Assembly: GCA_029207755.1 (NCBI GenBank)
Contig: JARCOQ010000002.1
Location: 58,891,576 to 58,955,575 of the forward strand
Direction of reading: 5' to 3'
Length of the DNA stretch: 64,000 nucleotides
DNA from: Chamaea fasciata
Lineage: Eukaryota; Chordata; Aves; Passeriformes; Sylviidae
Below, piece after piece: positions 39,133-50,821 of this stretch. The notes beneath the pieces were generated by a model that saw only the letters and a list, made by a program, of their open reading frames with translations, was not told the origin of the DNA and ran no database searches. Position 1 is the stretch's first letter. Each line of letters begins with the position of its first letter. Both the position numbers and the translations under genes were made by a program.

Positions 39133-40830
39133 CATCTCTATGAATTTTGTGTTTAAAGCCTTTATGTTACATCCTTTTCCCAACAGTCACTTTGTCCTGC
39201 TGTTCCTATACCTAATTCTCTCTTGCTTTTGGTATTTTTTCTGGGTTTACAGCAGACTTAGATTTTAAAGTCTTCAAGGAAAGGAGCACACATACAGAAT
39301 GACACTTTTTCACACAACTGTATCATTAACAAGTATCAGTTCTGAGCAAATGATCACAGTTAAACATCACTGTGACATAATACAATTTTAGTTTAATTGA
39401 AGTTGTATTTATTCATATCTTTTTATATATGTGAAAAACTATTTACACTCTTGGATTCCCATAGATCACCTTTGGTGTTTCTTTTCTCATGTTTCTGCAG
39501 TGCAATGATCCATTAATCAGGCGTTGATATAAGATTACTAGGAATTTATTTTCTCATTTAGAAAGATGATGATTGCTTAAATTCTCCCCATCTCTGGGTC
39601 AACATATTTGTTCTGCTTTTCTGAAGACTTGTTCTGCAGGTCTCTATATGTGTTTCATCCTTGAATTTAAAGGTATACCAACAGTTTTTTGTCTAACTGG
39701 AATTCCATGTATTTTTTTAAATACTAAATTCCTCCAAAAATGAGTATTGAACCCATCTATCCATTTTGTGAAAGAAAACTTATTAATAGTTAAAGATCAA
39801 TGTATAGTTAACAGAAACCTAAAGATGATAGAAGGATTTATTCTATTTATTATTTTTCTTATTCCTGATACTTGGTTAGAGTTGTGAGTACAATTATAAG
39901 ACAGGAAATATTGGCCCAGATGTACTCTATTTAATGTAAATGACACACATGACAAGGTATTTAAAACATAAAGTTTTCTTTGAATTGTAGAACAGGTTCC
40001 AAAACCTGGGTTCTAAAAGTATAGCAAAGGAATCTCATTTCACTATATTCTTTGAAAGAAATAAGGATATAGAAATCCTATCTGAAAATATCGTCAGTTC
40101 AAATAGTTTGTCACCATTTGTCATTCTTCCAAATTGTATGCATTGAGCAAATCCATTTTCACTTAGTTGCACCAAAACAAAAAAAAGGGAAAACTGATTA
40201 TATGATCCATACTCATGTCTAATAAAATTGCAATATGCACTTTTTGACAAGCTTATATTTAATGCATACTGATGGAAGATACTAGTTCTCTGTTCTCAGC
40301 AGGAAAAGTAGGCTTTTTAAGAGAACCTTTTTATTTTGCAACTGTCACACAACATAACAATTACAAATGCAATGGAGGTGACAAAAAAAGAAAAAACAGC
40401 TTGCTGATTTTTATGAACTGATTGTATTACCAGAAAGGCAGTCACTGCTCACTTATTTGATTTGAAAAATTAATCCTTATAATTCCTTTTGAGTTGCCTA
40501 AGTACTGTTCACTCTTTTCTAGTATGAGTTTTACAGAACAAAGCCTAAAAGATTTCTACAGCAGATTAGTTTACAGATGAAGCTCAATTCCACTGAGAAT
40601 GAGTCTCTAATGACCCCTTTATACTTTCACTGGGCTATGTGAATGCTTTAATATGTGGAGAACAGAGTTAAATAAATCTATTGTCTCAACTAACACGTTT
40701 ATGCAAACCTTCTGAAATATTTTAATTACAGCTTCTTCTTTTTCTCCATTATTAAGCAACCAGATGTCAAGTAAGCCCATCACGTGATGATCATAGCCTA
40801 TCCATTAGCCTAAATAAATCCACTTATAAT

Positions 40831-40862
40831 TAGAGTTTTTCTCTTTCTCCTTTGTTTTGCAG
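40831..40862 (+). other. PCDH9: Splice acceptor of the PCDH9 terminal exon
   Basis: A long T/C tract with very few purines runs from about 40835 to 40859 and ends in GCAG at 40859-40862. It fits a strong vertebrate 3' splice site. The frame immediately downstream is open and encodes conserved protocadherin residues (EECVNCTDEC), which supports use of this AG. Confidence 0.88.
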
Positions 40863-41545
40863 AACAAGAAGAATGTGTTAACTGCACAGATGAATGCAGA
40901 GTGCTTGGTCATTCTGACAGGTGTTGGATGCCACAGTTCCCTGCAGCCAGTCAGGCTGAGAATGCAGATTATCGCACAAATCTCTTTGTACCCACAGTTG
41001 AAGCTAATGTTGAGACTGAGACATATGAAACTGTGAATCCCACTGGGAAAAAGACTTTTTGTACATTTGGGAAAGACAAGAGAGAGCACACTATTCTCAT
41101 TGCCAATGTTAAACCTTACTTAAAAGCCAAACGTGCCCTGAGTCCTCTGCTTCAGGAGGTTCCCTCAGCATCGAGCAGCCCAACCAAGACATGCATCGAG
41201 CCTTGCACCTCAACAAAAGGACCACTGGATGGTTGTGAAGTGAAATCAGGAGCCTTGGCTGAACCAAGCAGCCAGTACTTGTCAACTGACAGTCAGTATC
41301 TATCGCCCAGTAAACAGGCAAAGGACGCTTCCTTCATGGCATCAGATCAGATGGCTAGGGCCTTTGCAGACGTGCACTCCCGAGTGAGCCGAGACTCGAG
41401 TGAGATGGACTCTGTTCTGGAGCAGTTAGACCGCTCCGCCCGGGATCTAGGCAGGGAGTCGGTGGATGCTGAGGAAGTTGTGAGAGAAATAGACAAGCTC
41501 TTGCAAGACTGTCGGGGAAGCGACCCTGTGGCCATCAGAAAGTGA
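40863..41545 (+). CDS. PCDH9: Protocadherin-9, terminal coding exon (cytoplasmic C-terminus)
   Basis: This exon encodes the last 226 residues of a delta-1 protocadherin, a calcium-dependent homophilic adhesion receptor of neurons. It starts directly after a pyrimidine-rich acceptor ending in AG at 40861-40862. Two bases (AA) complete a split codon, so the preceding intron is phase 1. The frame then stays open to TGA at 41543-41545. Near the start is the motif LGHSDRCWMP (exon residues 14-23), a conserved cytoplasmic motif of delta-1 protocadherins. A basic stretch, GKKTFCTFGKDKREH, lies around residues 61-75, followed by a Ser/Pro-rich region with repeated SQYLS. The protein ends in a charged, probably helical segment finishing DPVAIRK. 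No membrane segment or cadherin repeat is present; those belong to exons outside the window. No RRVTF phosphatase-binding motif is seen in this exon. Assignment to PCDH9 rather than PCDH1, PCDH7 or PCDH11 rests on recognition of the tail, not on a database search. Confidence 0.93.
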
Positions 41546-42100
41546 GGGGGAAAATAAGGACAGGCTGGCAGTTGCGTTCCTCTTCTGCTGATTGAAAGTA
41601 AATAAATAAATAAATAAATTCCCTGGTTGTAACAGAATTACAAGAATGAAGGAAGATCAATGCTGCTTTAAGGCTTTTAGTGAACATCTGAAGTGCCCAC
41701 AAGTATGTTCTTTTCACTGCTCTTTCTTTTTGACAGATAACACTGGTTTCATTTTGACCAAACTTTCATTAGGACAGAGTCAAGTACACCAAGAACTAAA
41801 TGAAAGAAGGAAAGACAGTGCCATTTTGACAATCTGATAGGAAGGTGTGAGAAAGATGGAATGGAAACACATCTGATACTTTAAGACTGTCCTCAATAGC
41901 TGATGCTGACTTTACTGTTTACCTATAAACCCCAAGAAAAACAGGGTTGAATAATGCTGATCTGTGGTGAATTCCCAGCAGCCACCACAGGCTTCTACTG
42001 AAAGTCCTATAAAGAGTTCTTGTAGTAGTCCAAGTGACACCAAACATTAACATTCATTTGTGGTAAACATTTATGTACAAAGTTATCTGCCACAAATATG

Positions 42101-42123
42101 AAAAAAAGAAAAAAAAAAAAAAA
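42101..42123. repeat. PCDH9: Poly-A in the presumed 3' UTR
   Basis: An A run with a single G break just upstream, about 560 bases after the PCDH9 stop. It is a possible internal priming site for oligo-dT and could mimic a transcript end. Confidence 0.92.
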
Positions 42124-42367
42124 GAACAATAAAACAAAAAAGAACCATTCCAGATCATTATTCAAGAAAACATATCCTCATCATTAATGAAACACTACAT
42201 ATCATAATAAGGTTAAATGTAAAATGCTATAGTCCATCTTGTCCTGCACAAACATAAACTAACTCACTTGATAAAATGAAAAAAAAAAAAGATTTTAATA
42301 TCTATTTAGCGTTTTAGTGTCCAACAAAGCTATAAATAGTTAGTGATAAGTTAAAAAAAAAGAAAAT

Positions 42368-42480
42368 TATGATATGATATATGATATGATATGATATGAT
42401 ATGATATGAAATGAAATGAAATGAAATGAAATGAAATGAAACGAAATGAAATGAAATGAAATGAAATGAAATGAAATGAA
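42368..42480 (+). repeat. Pentanucleotide microsatellite, (ATATG)n to (AAATG)n
   Basis: The left part is built from GATAT/ATATG units. At about 42410 the unit changes to AAATG and stays so to 42480, apart from one AAACG unit. It sits in the presumed PCDH9 3' UTR. Confidence 0.95.
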
Positions 42481-42793
42481 GCTGGGAGAAAAGGAGTTAC
42501 CTTAAGGGTAATAAAGAAAAGAAATTAACATTATTAACACTTTTTTATTCACTTGTGGACACTAAAATAGCTCAGGAAAGTGAAAATTTCAGACATCCAC
42601 AAAAATCACATAGTCATTTAAATGTGCAAATGTAAGAAGATTCAGTGTGTTTACATCAAATGACATATTTTTATTGATTTATTGCAGATTCAGTGCATAT
42701 GAGCCAAATTGTTGAGTGTATAAGAGCTATATTGTGTATTTTATTAAATTAATATATAGTTGTGTTGCAAAAATATTTGGGCTTATATTGTAA

Positions 42794-43204
42794 ATGGCAA
42801 GTGTTGCCTCAGTAGCTGTCGAACTCTATGAGTTTTGTTTTTTCCTGCTTCCTTTTCCCCATGGAATATGGGAAGCAGCGCCTCAGAGCAAAGTCTCTTG
42901 TTTAATGTATGGTCTACGAAGTACTGCAGTACATAATCTGTTCAAAATATGTTTGAGTGAGCTGATGGAGCTAAGTGAACAGCCTACAAATGCATCCATC
43001 AGTCATGGTTATGTGCAAGTCCTTGTAGAAGCTTCTATTGCAAACCCATATTTCATAACGAAAATGACACCGGAAACAACATCTGGAAACTCCTTGGATT
43101 TCTGTTTTTTCCCAACACATGCAGCCAGCCTGTTCAATGTTGGATATTTGATTGAATTCTTCAGAGATGCCACGATTTTCAAAGTTTTGGTATTAAGTTT
43201 ATAG
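42794..43204 (+). other. Open reading frame in the 3' UTR, probably non-coding
   Basis: A 136-codon frame from ATG at 42794 to TAG at 43202-43204. The predicted peptide begins MASVASVAVELYEFCFF and has no recognised domain. It is long for chance in AT-rich DNA, but composition alone does not show that it is coding. It lies about 1.25 kb after the PCDH9 stop, so it is most likely UTR. The low repeat content of the stretch would also fit a conserved UTR block. Confidence 0.3.
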
Positions 43205-43503
43205 AGCTGAAAAATATGTCAGTGCCAATGTGGCATGAGCAGTATTTTATCTGATTCTTTAGAATGTGCAATAGCTTACTGCAGTTCTAGAGAAATACTG
43301 CTTATTCTGGGGGGTGTTTTTAGTCAGGTTTTCACTTGATCTGAATAGTATTTGCAGGATAATTTAGAATAACATGGGATATAGTTTCTACTTTTTATTA
43401 TTGTTTCCTAAGAGTGTTTTTATTGCATTTGAAAAATTGAAAATTACTTTCAGATGAAACTTAGAAAAGAACAAATGAACTTCCACAGTACCAGAAGCAG
43501 AAG

Positions 43504-43509
43504 AATAAA
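43504..43509 (+). terminator. PCDH9: Candidate polyadenylation signal AATAAA
   Basis: A canonical AATAAA about 1.96 kb after the PCDH9 stop codon. It is followed by T-rich sequence with GATTTGTCCC about 20 bases later. Several other AATAAA hexamers occur in this AT-rich DNA, so its use is unproven. Confidence 0.25.
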
Positions 43510-45844
43510 ATTTTTAGCTCAGGATTTGTCCCTTATATACTTCAGATACTCTGCTGGAAATACCACTATGGCACATTATTTAAAAACTATGTATTTGGTT
43601 TCTTAAATTTAATCTGTACTATAAAAAACATTTATAAAAGGGGTTGGCAATCTCAAATACCACAAGCCATAATTTTTTATCAGTTCAAGAAAAAAAGTTT
43701 ACCCAACAGCCTATTTTGCTTTTGGGATTGCATTTAAATGGTAATTTTAGCTAGTCAGTCCTACAATGAATTGTCTTTGGGAGACACCAATTCTGACAGT
43801 TTTCTTTTAGCTCCTGTTAAAAAGTGTCCACAATTACATGCAAAAGGAAGGATCTTGTACATGTCTTATCAAGCTCCTCTCCATGTTTTGGACAATTTAT
43901 GTATCTAAAACGTGGTGTTGTCTGTGTTATATAATTTTAGTTTTTTTGGCCAGGAGACCCGAGATTGGTTTTGCTTGATAGCTTGATAGCTTGAAATTCC
44001 ATAGTGGAGAGGATTCTTATTGTTTGATCAGTCTTTTCTACGTATTTCTGTGGTGCCCACCACTTCAGTGTCTGTGCACCAAGTCTTTAGCTCTGCCAGT
44101 GAGATCCATTATTCAGCAAAATCTAAGCCAGTATGTAAATGCAGTCAAGTGATGGAGATTTGTGTATTTTATAAATTATTTTAACACTGAGTAACCAATT
44201 GTACAATTCATTGTATGTTTCTGAAGACATAAACCCACAACATTCTGAGAAAGGGCTGTGCCAATGTAAGAGGAATTTACCTTAAGGCTCTCTGTCACTA
44301 GTGATTTACTAGCTTTAGCTGTTTAACACATTATCTGTATTTAGTAGTGATTATTTATTTACCACTCTGAGGTAATTCAGAATTCATGACTCACAGCTTT
44401 ATAGAAGAGTTTAGGAAATCTTGCTTTTATTAAATTTGTCTTTCAACTGCCTTGTTCTGTAGAACTCTGGCATACTGCTTCCCAGTATAAAATTATCACA
44501 GGTTAAAAATTTATTCCATAATTTAGAATGAATACATAATGAACCAATAAACCAGCAGAGCTTATACAATGTAGCTTTGCTGGTTCAGTCAAAATTAACA
44601 TGATTGTGTGTGAAGGATGTACTGCACACAAAAGAATTTAAAGTGTTTTTTTCTCCTTGGTATCTCTACTATCACCATTAGAGAAAGAGGCAGCAATGAA
44701 AGATAAAGTTTATGAGTTATTTCTCTCATTTTTTGCACACATGCTTTATAAGACTGAAAGGAAATATCTGTCCCAAGATTATAAAAGTAAAGTTGGAGTT
44801 AAGGGAGGCAAGTAAAGCAACTAATAAATTTGTACTGTACACTGTGAATAGCGAATAAGGCATTCTGTATCTTTTTTAATTTAAAAAGCCAGCAACTGGG
44901 AGTTCCTTATACAATTGGCCAATCAAATCAGAACTCAAAATCAGACCTTTCTTTCCCCCCCCCCCCTTTTCTTTTTTTTTTATTGGCATATTTATGAGGA
45001 AACAGATTCTCCTGAACTGTGATTTGCCACTTAAAAATAGAGGTTCCCAATCCAAGTTACCCCCAGAAGTCAAACTTTGTTCACAGTGGAGCAAGATACA
45101 CCATTCAAAGAAGCTTTCATGTTGCTTGCTGTCAAACGGAAGGAAAATTGCTGAGGTCAAGGGGGAGTCTGAAGCCTAGCATAACATATACCCACTCATT
45201 ATTGTTTAATTGCTTTCTTTTGACATCAGGCAGCAGTTATTATTGCATTAGTTTAAATGGGAGTTTTGGCTATCAAGATTTGTTGACTTGAAGTGTAATT
45301 GAATGAAATCTGATTAAGGTTTTGACTTCTCTGGCCCAATTGTGATACAGGTTGGCATTCTCATTTATCAGCCCCTGTCTCCCCATATGGCTCAAAGTTG
45401 CACCAATGACTGGTGAATGACACAAAAAAACAAACAAAAGCAGCATACATTGTATGGATTTTCTCAACCGCTATTGTTTAATGGCTGTGTTTAATGTGAC
45501 CTATCTGGAAAATGAGGACTACGAATAAAAAACGATTACTAATAGTGGTGTTGCCTGCTTTTGCATTCATTAACACAGAAGAAATGTGTTAAACACTGCA
45601 TACCACAGGGAGCCTGATGGTAATTACTTTGGAAAAGCAACTTGTGGCAATGCGGCTGTTACAGCTAGTTATCAGTTTGCCAAAAAAATGACAGTTCCTG
45701 CTTCATTTATTAGAAATGTGTAACCGTTTTCTCTCAACAGGAAAGTGGAGAAGAGTTTTCTTCAAGCTGGGTAGGTTTATCTTTTAAGCAGCTGATGCAC
45801 TGAAACCCTACAGGCTGTTATTTGCTCACAGAAACATGGAGCTG

Positions 45845-45850
45845 AATAAA
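45845..45850 (+). terminator. PCDH9: Alternative distal polyadenylation signal AATAAA
   Basis: A canonical hexamer followed within about 30 bases by G/T-rich sequence (GTTTTGGTTTAG, then GGTGTGAG), which resembles a downstream GU-rich element. It would give a 3' UTR of about 4.3 kb. This is inference only. Confidence 0.22.
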
Positions 45851-47518
45851 GCATGTTTTGGTTTAGTACACTGGTGTGAGTTCACCAGAAACATTATAAA
45901 TGGGGTGGGGCTGTAAGTTCTTAAAGACTGTCAGCCTAGCAGGAGAGATCAAACCATTGCTTGAGTATACAAGTGGAGAAGGACAACCTGAACAATACAA
46001 GGAATTGTTTTTTGCTTTTTAACTTTTTTCATTGTGTCTTTCTTAAGCGTGTGAATAATTTTATTCATGTTGTTGTAAACAATATGACAAATTTCTGGGA
46101 AAAATATTACTAGGTCTAGTTTTTTTGAGTTTGTTGCTATAATTTAACACTTTCATTAACCTCTTTTGTTTCATTGGGTTTTGATGTATTTGAGTATTAT
46201 GATCAATCCCTCAGAATGTCTACTCCTGTGTGATTGTAGCGATGACATACCAAATAGTGTAAAGCCTGTAAACCATATTTTTAGGATTTTTTTTCTTTTT
46301 TCTTTTTTTTTTTTTAAGTAATTAAGTATATAGGCGTTGCTTTTGACAGCTAAATAGATTTTCAGTTTTCTCAGAATACTACAGGTGTTGTAAAGGTGCA
46401 TGCCATTCCTGCAGAATTAACTTTTACCTGTCGCATTTTTCTGCAAGTCTCCTTGCTGGAAACAAAACCAGCCTGCATCTAGTTAGCTGCCCATCTTAGG
46501 CACTGAAACCCAATATTATCTCCCCTTTTTCCCACTACATATATCTGTGTTTCTAAAGGCTGATCTCCAAAATCTAGCAAGCCACTGTCTGTGCAGAGTC
46601 CTGACAATGTACCTTATGCTGCTGATGACCTCACTGGACATGGGATGTTACTTTTACTGCCTTCGACTGTGTGTGATTCAGAGCTTGACAGGATCCACAG
46701 TATATGTAGAACAAGTCATAAACCCTCCTGGCTTTTCTTTACCCAGAATACAGAGTCATTGATTTCTCCTTTGGAAAGTGGCCAGTCTGTCAAACAGAGA
46801 TTCTTAGATCTCCTTTAAGCCAACGACGTATTACTGCTTCAGGGTGTTCACTCATGGGATAAATACTCTATCCTTATCCTTTATTGAGTCTAAGACATGA
46901 AAGCAGCTGAAAGCTTATTTCTTCAGTTAGTAATGTTTCCCTAAAAATGAAATTTCTCCAGTAGAAAGGACAACTGTCTGCTATATGCATAGTTCGATTT
47001 GTGAAAGGTCACCTTAGTTTCAGTAGTGCATGAAGAAATGGATCAGGGAATTAATGAGCCATCTAAGAATTCTCTGAGATGTATATTCCATAATGCATAT
47101 GCTATGATTCAGGGAAAAGAGCATAGTATCTTAGTTTATTTATTTTTGATGGTTCCTGATAATGCCTGGCTTACAAAAATATTTACTTCAAATTTAGGGG
47201 AAATATTTTTCGCTGTCTGGGAGACAATTTTTTAAAATATTTTTAAGAAGATTTTTTTTCTGGATACACACTAGTCAAATTTTGGGCCCTTGTTACTTTG
47301 TGAAAATGGTGTTCTGACATGGTTTCCCCCTTTACACTTTACATTAGAGACAATACCTTTGATTTGGACAAGACTCCAAAACGTCTGTAAAATTCTGAAA
47401 TTTATCTTGGTAAGAGCTAGTAGTATAAAACTAGCTTGAAACATAGATGATTGGACAGCAGATTCAGATCTTGACCTACTGAGGAAAGGAAAAAATGAAA
47501 ATTCCATTTCTGTATTAT

Positions 47519-47567
47519 TTTATATTAATTAATATTAATATTAATTAATATTAATATTATTTAATAG
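47519..47567. repeat. TATTAAT-rich tract
   Basis: An AT-only sequence of overlapping TTAATATTAAT palindromic units. Confidence 0.85.
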
Positions 47568-49312
47568 TTTGAACAATAACTCTATGGAAATTTTGTTATA
47601 GTGCACCTACTGAACTGCTACCAGGGAAATAAGGGAGCAGTTGGCCAGTAATCCTCAATATTTTCCAAACTGAAAGCAACACTGAAGTTGTATCTGGAAA
47701 TCAATTGCTGTAGCAGTATAGAAATGTCTGCAACAAGAAACACTCCTTAACAAATTTGCGATTACATTTTGTAATACCTGTACATTTTCCATCTTTTTAA
47801 GGGCAATCACACACAGAAGTCGTTTCAGTGGTTTGATTTGAGAGCGATAAAAATGAATCACTAGTCTGGCATCAGCATTCAAATAAGAACACCATACATG
47901 TCTGATCATCAGGAAATGACATCTATTTCTGTTATATTTGTTTATAGGGAAATGTTCCATGCATATATTTTTTAAACCTTTTACAACAGGCATCGATTAT
48001 GGTGCTGCATGCTGTAATGATTTCTACAAGTGACACTATTGGTCACCACTTCTTTCTTTTTATATGCCAATTTAAAATTCTTTACCCTGAAAATTTATCT
48101 AATGTAGAGAATTTAGAGTAGATTTCTAATTCATCTTCACACTTCTTACCATAAAATAAAAAATATTCATCATTATATTTGTGGATAAGACCTCAATTCA
48201 TTTCTTGAAATTCTTTGGTTTAAAATTTGATTAAAACTGCTAAACTATATTAAAACAATATTTTTATTTTCCTATTTAATACTTATATATTTATGAACAA
48301 ATTCTTCATTCACTATTGTGAGTTCAATGGGGAATCTTATTATGAGTAATGCAATACACTAGTCAGCTCTAAATAAGAATCTTTTCTTGATAACTAAACA
48401 TATAGCCATTTCATCTTCAGTGAAAATTATTTATTTTGGGATTCTTTGTACTGAAATCATAAGAAAAAATTATCTGATATGTGTATTCTGGTTAACTAAT
48501 GCATTTAACTTCCTCTAACAATAATGCAGTTCAAAGTAGTGGTATTTCATTATGAGTATATGTTAAGGGACTGTCTTAGACCAGATGAGAAATTGTATTT
48601 ACTCTAAATACCCTTTGAGCCTCTATGCTTGAAGATGCATTGGCTGTATGAATGAATCTGTATTCCCTTGCACCTCATTTTAAATTGAGAACAAAAGCAA
48701 TATAAGCACTCCTATATCATTTAATAAGGATTTGTAGAATACCAGGTGAATATAGTAAATACAGCAGAGAAGAATATATGCAAAACTACTTTAACAACAT
48801 TATAGTACCGTTGTATTATAAGAGATTCAGAACAGAGATTAGCAACTGTTAATAAGCCTTTATCTTTGACCACAAGATAAGCTTCTTAAAAGCACTGTGG
48901 CTTTGTCTCAGTTTAAGGGTTGTAGTACTAGTGGAGAGCCCTAGAATAAGGGTCGTGTTCAGACTCTAGGTTTCTTTTATGCTGTTTTCTTCTGGAAGAA
49001 ACTCCAGAAGCTGGTAATTGTGCTTCTATAATAATTTTTGCACCTCCATCAGCCATTGTAAATGAGCCACGCTCCCTGGTATTTGGCAGCTCACTGCCAC
49101 ACTGCCTCTCAGTGCTCCAATATTACCTTAGCAGAGGCTCTTTAGGTGACTCGTTTAGGGAACCAATATGGACAGAAGGTCAATTTTGTTAGAACATCTT
49201 TTTGCACGTGTCAAAGTAAGACAGCAATCCTTCTAAAGGACAAGAACACCCACTTTTTGAGAAAAATTAGCAGTTTTTGAAAAGTACCCTCCAGAACTGT
49301 CCCCATCCACCC

Positions 49313-49510
49313 GATACACACCAAAAAAAACCCCCAAAAATAAAAAAAAAACAACCCCCCCCAAACCCCCAAAACAGTAACAATAACAGCAACCAAAAAA
49401 CCCCAAAACAAAACAAACAAAAAACCAAACAAAAACCAACCAAACTAAACCAACCAACCAAACAAACCCCAAAAATAAAACCAAAACCCACCACCCAAAA
49501 AACAACAGGA
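49313..49510 (+). repeat. A/C-only low-complexity tract
   Basis: Nearly 200 bases consisting almost only of A and C on the plus strand: C runs of 4 to 8 and A runs, and AAAC, CCAAC and CAAAC units. G and T occur only a few times. A weak minus-strand frame through it (Gly/Phe/Leu/Val/Trp-rich) is an artefact of this composition. Confidence 0.92.
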
Positions 49511-49975
49511 AAAATACTAAATATAGCCTTGCTTGTAATACTTTTCCCTCCACAACACACTTGAATAACACCATTGATGAGTATAAATCCACCATAGTTT
49601 TTTTTCTAAATACACCTGTTCCAGTGAACTACAACAGTAGACTGTAATGGAAGTTTTAGAAATCCAGGTAAAGCCTGTATAATGATAGCAAGCAGTCAGT
49701 CCTTGAATTTCCAAATGAATCATCTTTTTAAAAAGATTGCTACTCCTGCACTTGTTAATAACCTTCTGTGCACTCCTAAATTGTAAAATTATTAAAGCTG
49801 CAGCGTTAATGTGGCTGTCAGTAGAAATCAAGATAGAGAAGGAAAAGGAATACTATGCTTTAGGCAGACTTCCAGTTCCTATTACATCTTATCCCTTTAG
49901 CAGAGGTGAAATGTCAAGGGCCCATCACATTATGGCAACAGTAGGAGAAGTACAAACAATTGGAGGATGTCTGAT

Positions 49976-50275
49976 TCAAGCACTCTTGTTCAAAAAGCTT
50001 TCATGGAGATTTGCCAAGCTTACTGTGGGATCAAGAATGTAAACCTGAGACAGTTCTGCCGTTAACCAGTAATTCCTGTAGTCTAAGGTGATGTTCACCT
50101 CACCTCCTGCCTGGAAAAATTTCAAGCTACTATGGGCAAAAACAACACGCAACTGCAAGGAGCCACCAGGTGCAGCTGCCAAATCTTGAATCCCATAGCT
50201 TCTTGTAAGTGCATGCCAGCTCTCCTCATTCAGTTTATTTCCTTCATCCTGAGTGTTTATAAGGCATACTAGCAA
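49976..50275 (-). other. Unrecognised open frame, possible exon or pseudogene remnant
   Basis: A 99-codon minus-strand frame opens with TTG rather than ATG. The peptide has a balanced, soluble-protein-like composition, with stretches such as NEESWHALTRSYGIQDLAAA and GGEVNITLDYRNYWLTAELS, unlike the low-complexity frames around it. A splice-donor-like CAG|GTGAGG lies within it on the minus strand. I do not recognise the family. It may be part of a decayed gene copy or simply chance. Confidence 0.25.
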
Positions 50276-50802
50276 ATGCTAGTTGACACTTGCAAGCCTT
50301 GAAGGGTGGTCTGGAGAAAGACCAAATCTGGTTCAATGCTTGTGTTTGTTAGCACAGAATGGTTTCTTGCAGACAGATAAAAATCAGAACTCTATTTGAA
50401 GAACCACCTGTTTGTTCAATTTGGGAATTTCTTTAGTTATTATTTTTGTTGCATTTTATAAATAATCCAGAAAAACTTCAGCATCAGTGAAGCTGAAAGA
50501 ACGCTCATTTTTAACAGCAGCATAAATATTAATCACAATCACCAGTCAAGACTGAGGATTTCATTTGGCATAACATGTACAACCATGCAACAATTAGGTA
50601 AAAATGGAAGTTATTATGAGCTGTAATTAATATACTGTGTTACCAGCTGACTCAAAGCACTTTGCTCAGCATTCTTGGTTTTAAAGACTGCATCTGAGTG
50701 GTGGTAAAATGTATACTAAATTCAGTAAAGCCCATCAGCAGCCCCAGGCTTTCTCCTCTAGGGGTGACTACCACTGAATTTTATTTCTGTTGAAATCTTG
50801 CT

Positions 50803-50821
50803 ATAAAAAAAAAAAAAAAAA
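50803..50821. repeat. Poly-A (about 18)
   Basis: An uninterrupted A run in intergenic sequence, with no recognised element attached. Confidence 0.9.

Larger units (their letters stand above)
32973..40862 (+). other. PCDH9: Probable PCDH9 intron between candidate exon and terminal exon
   Basis: This is about 7.9 kb of AT-rich sequence that would be a phase 1 intron if the exon at 32898-32972 is real. It holds two minus-strand CR1 fragments (34000-34185 and 38186-39132), AT dinucleotide tracts near 35080-35160 and 36118-36140, a (TA)n(TG)n tract, and a (TTTA)n to (CTTA)n microsatellite. No other coding signal was recognised. Confidence 0.6.
41546..43525 (+). other. PCDH9: PCDH9 3' untranslated region (end uncertain)
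   Basis: The sequence after the stop codon has no splice or coding signal that continues the protein. It contains an (AATA)n run at about 41600-41620, a poly-A run at 42101-42123, the pentanucleotide microsatellite at 42368-42480 and a 136-codon open frame at 42794-43204. The 3' limit given follows the AATAAA at 43504-43509 and is a guess. The true end could be earlier, or later at AATAAA hexamers at 44546 or 45845. Transcript data would be needed to set it. Confidence 0.5.

Noticed and set aside
41347..41535. Minus-strand frame inside the PCDH9 exon
   Set aside because: Antisense shadow of the real coding sequence.
47655..47993. 112-codon minus-strand open frame
   Set aside because: No domain recognised, no splice or promoter context; regarded as chance in AT-rich DNA.
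49233..49595. 120-codon minus-strand frame rich in Phe, Leu, Val, Trp and Gly that looks like membrane segments
   Set aside because: It is the translation of the A/C-only tract; hydrophobicity follows from base composition.
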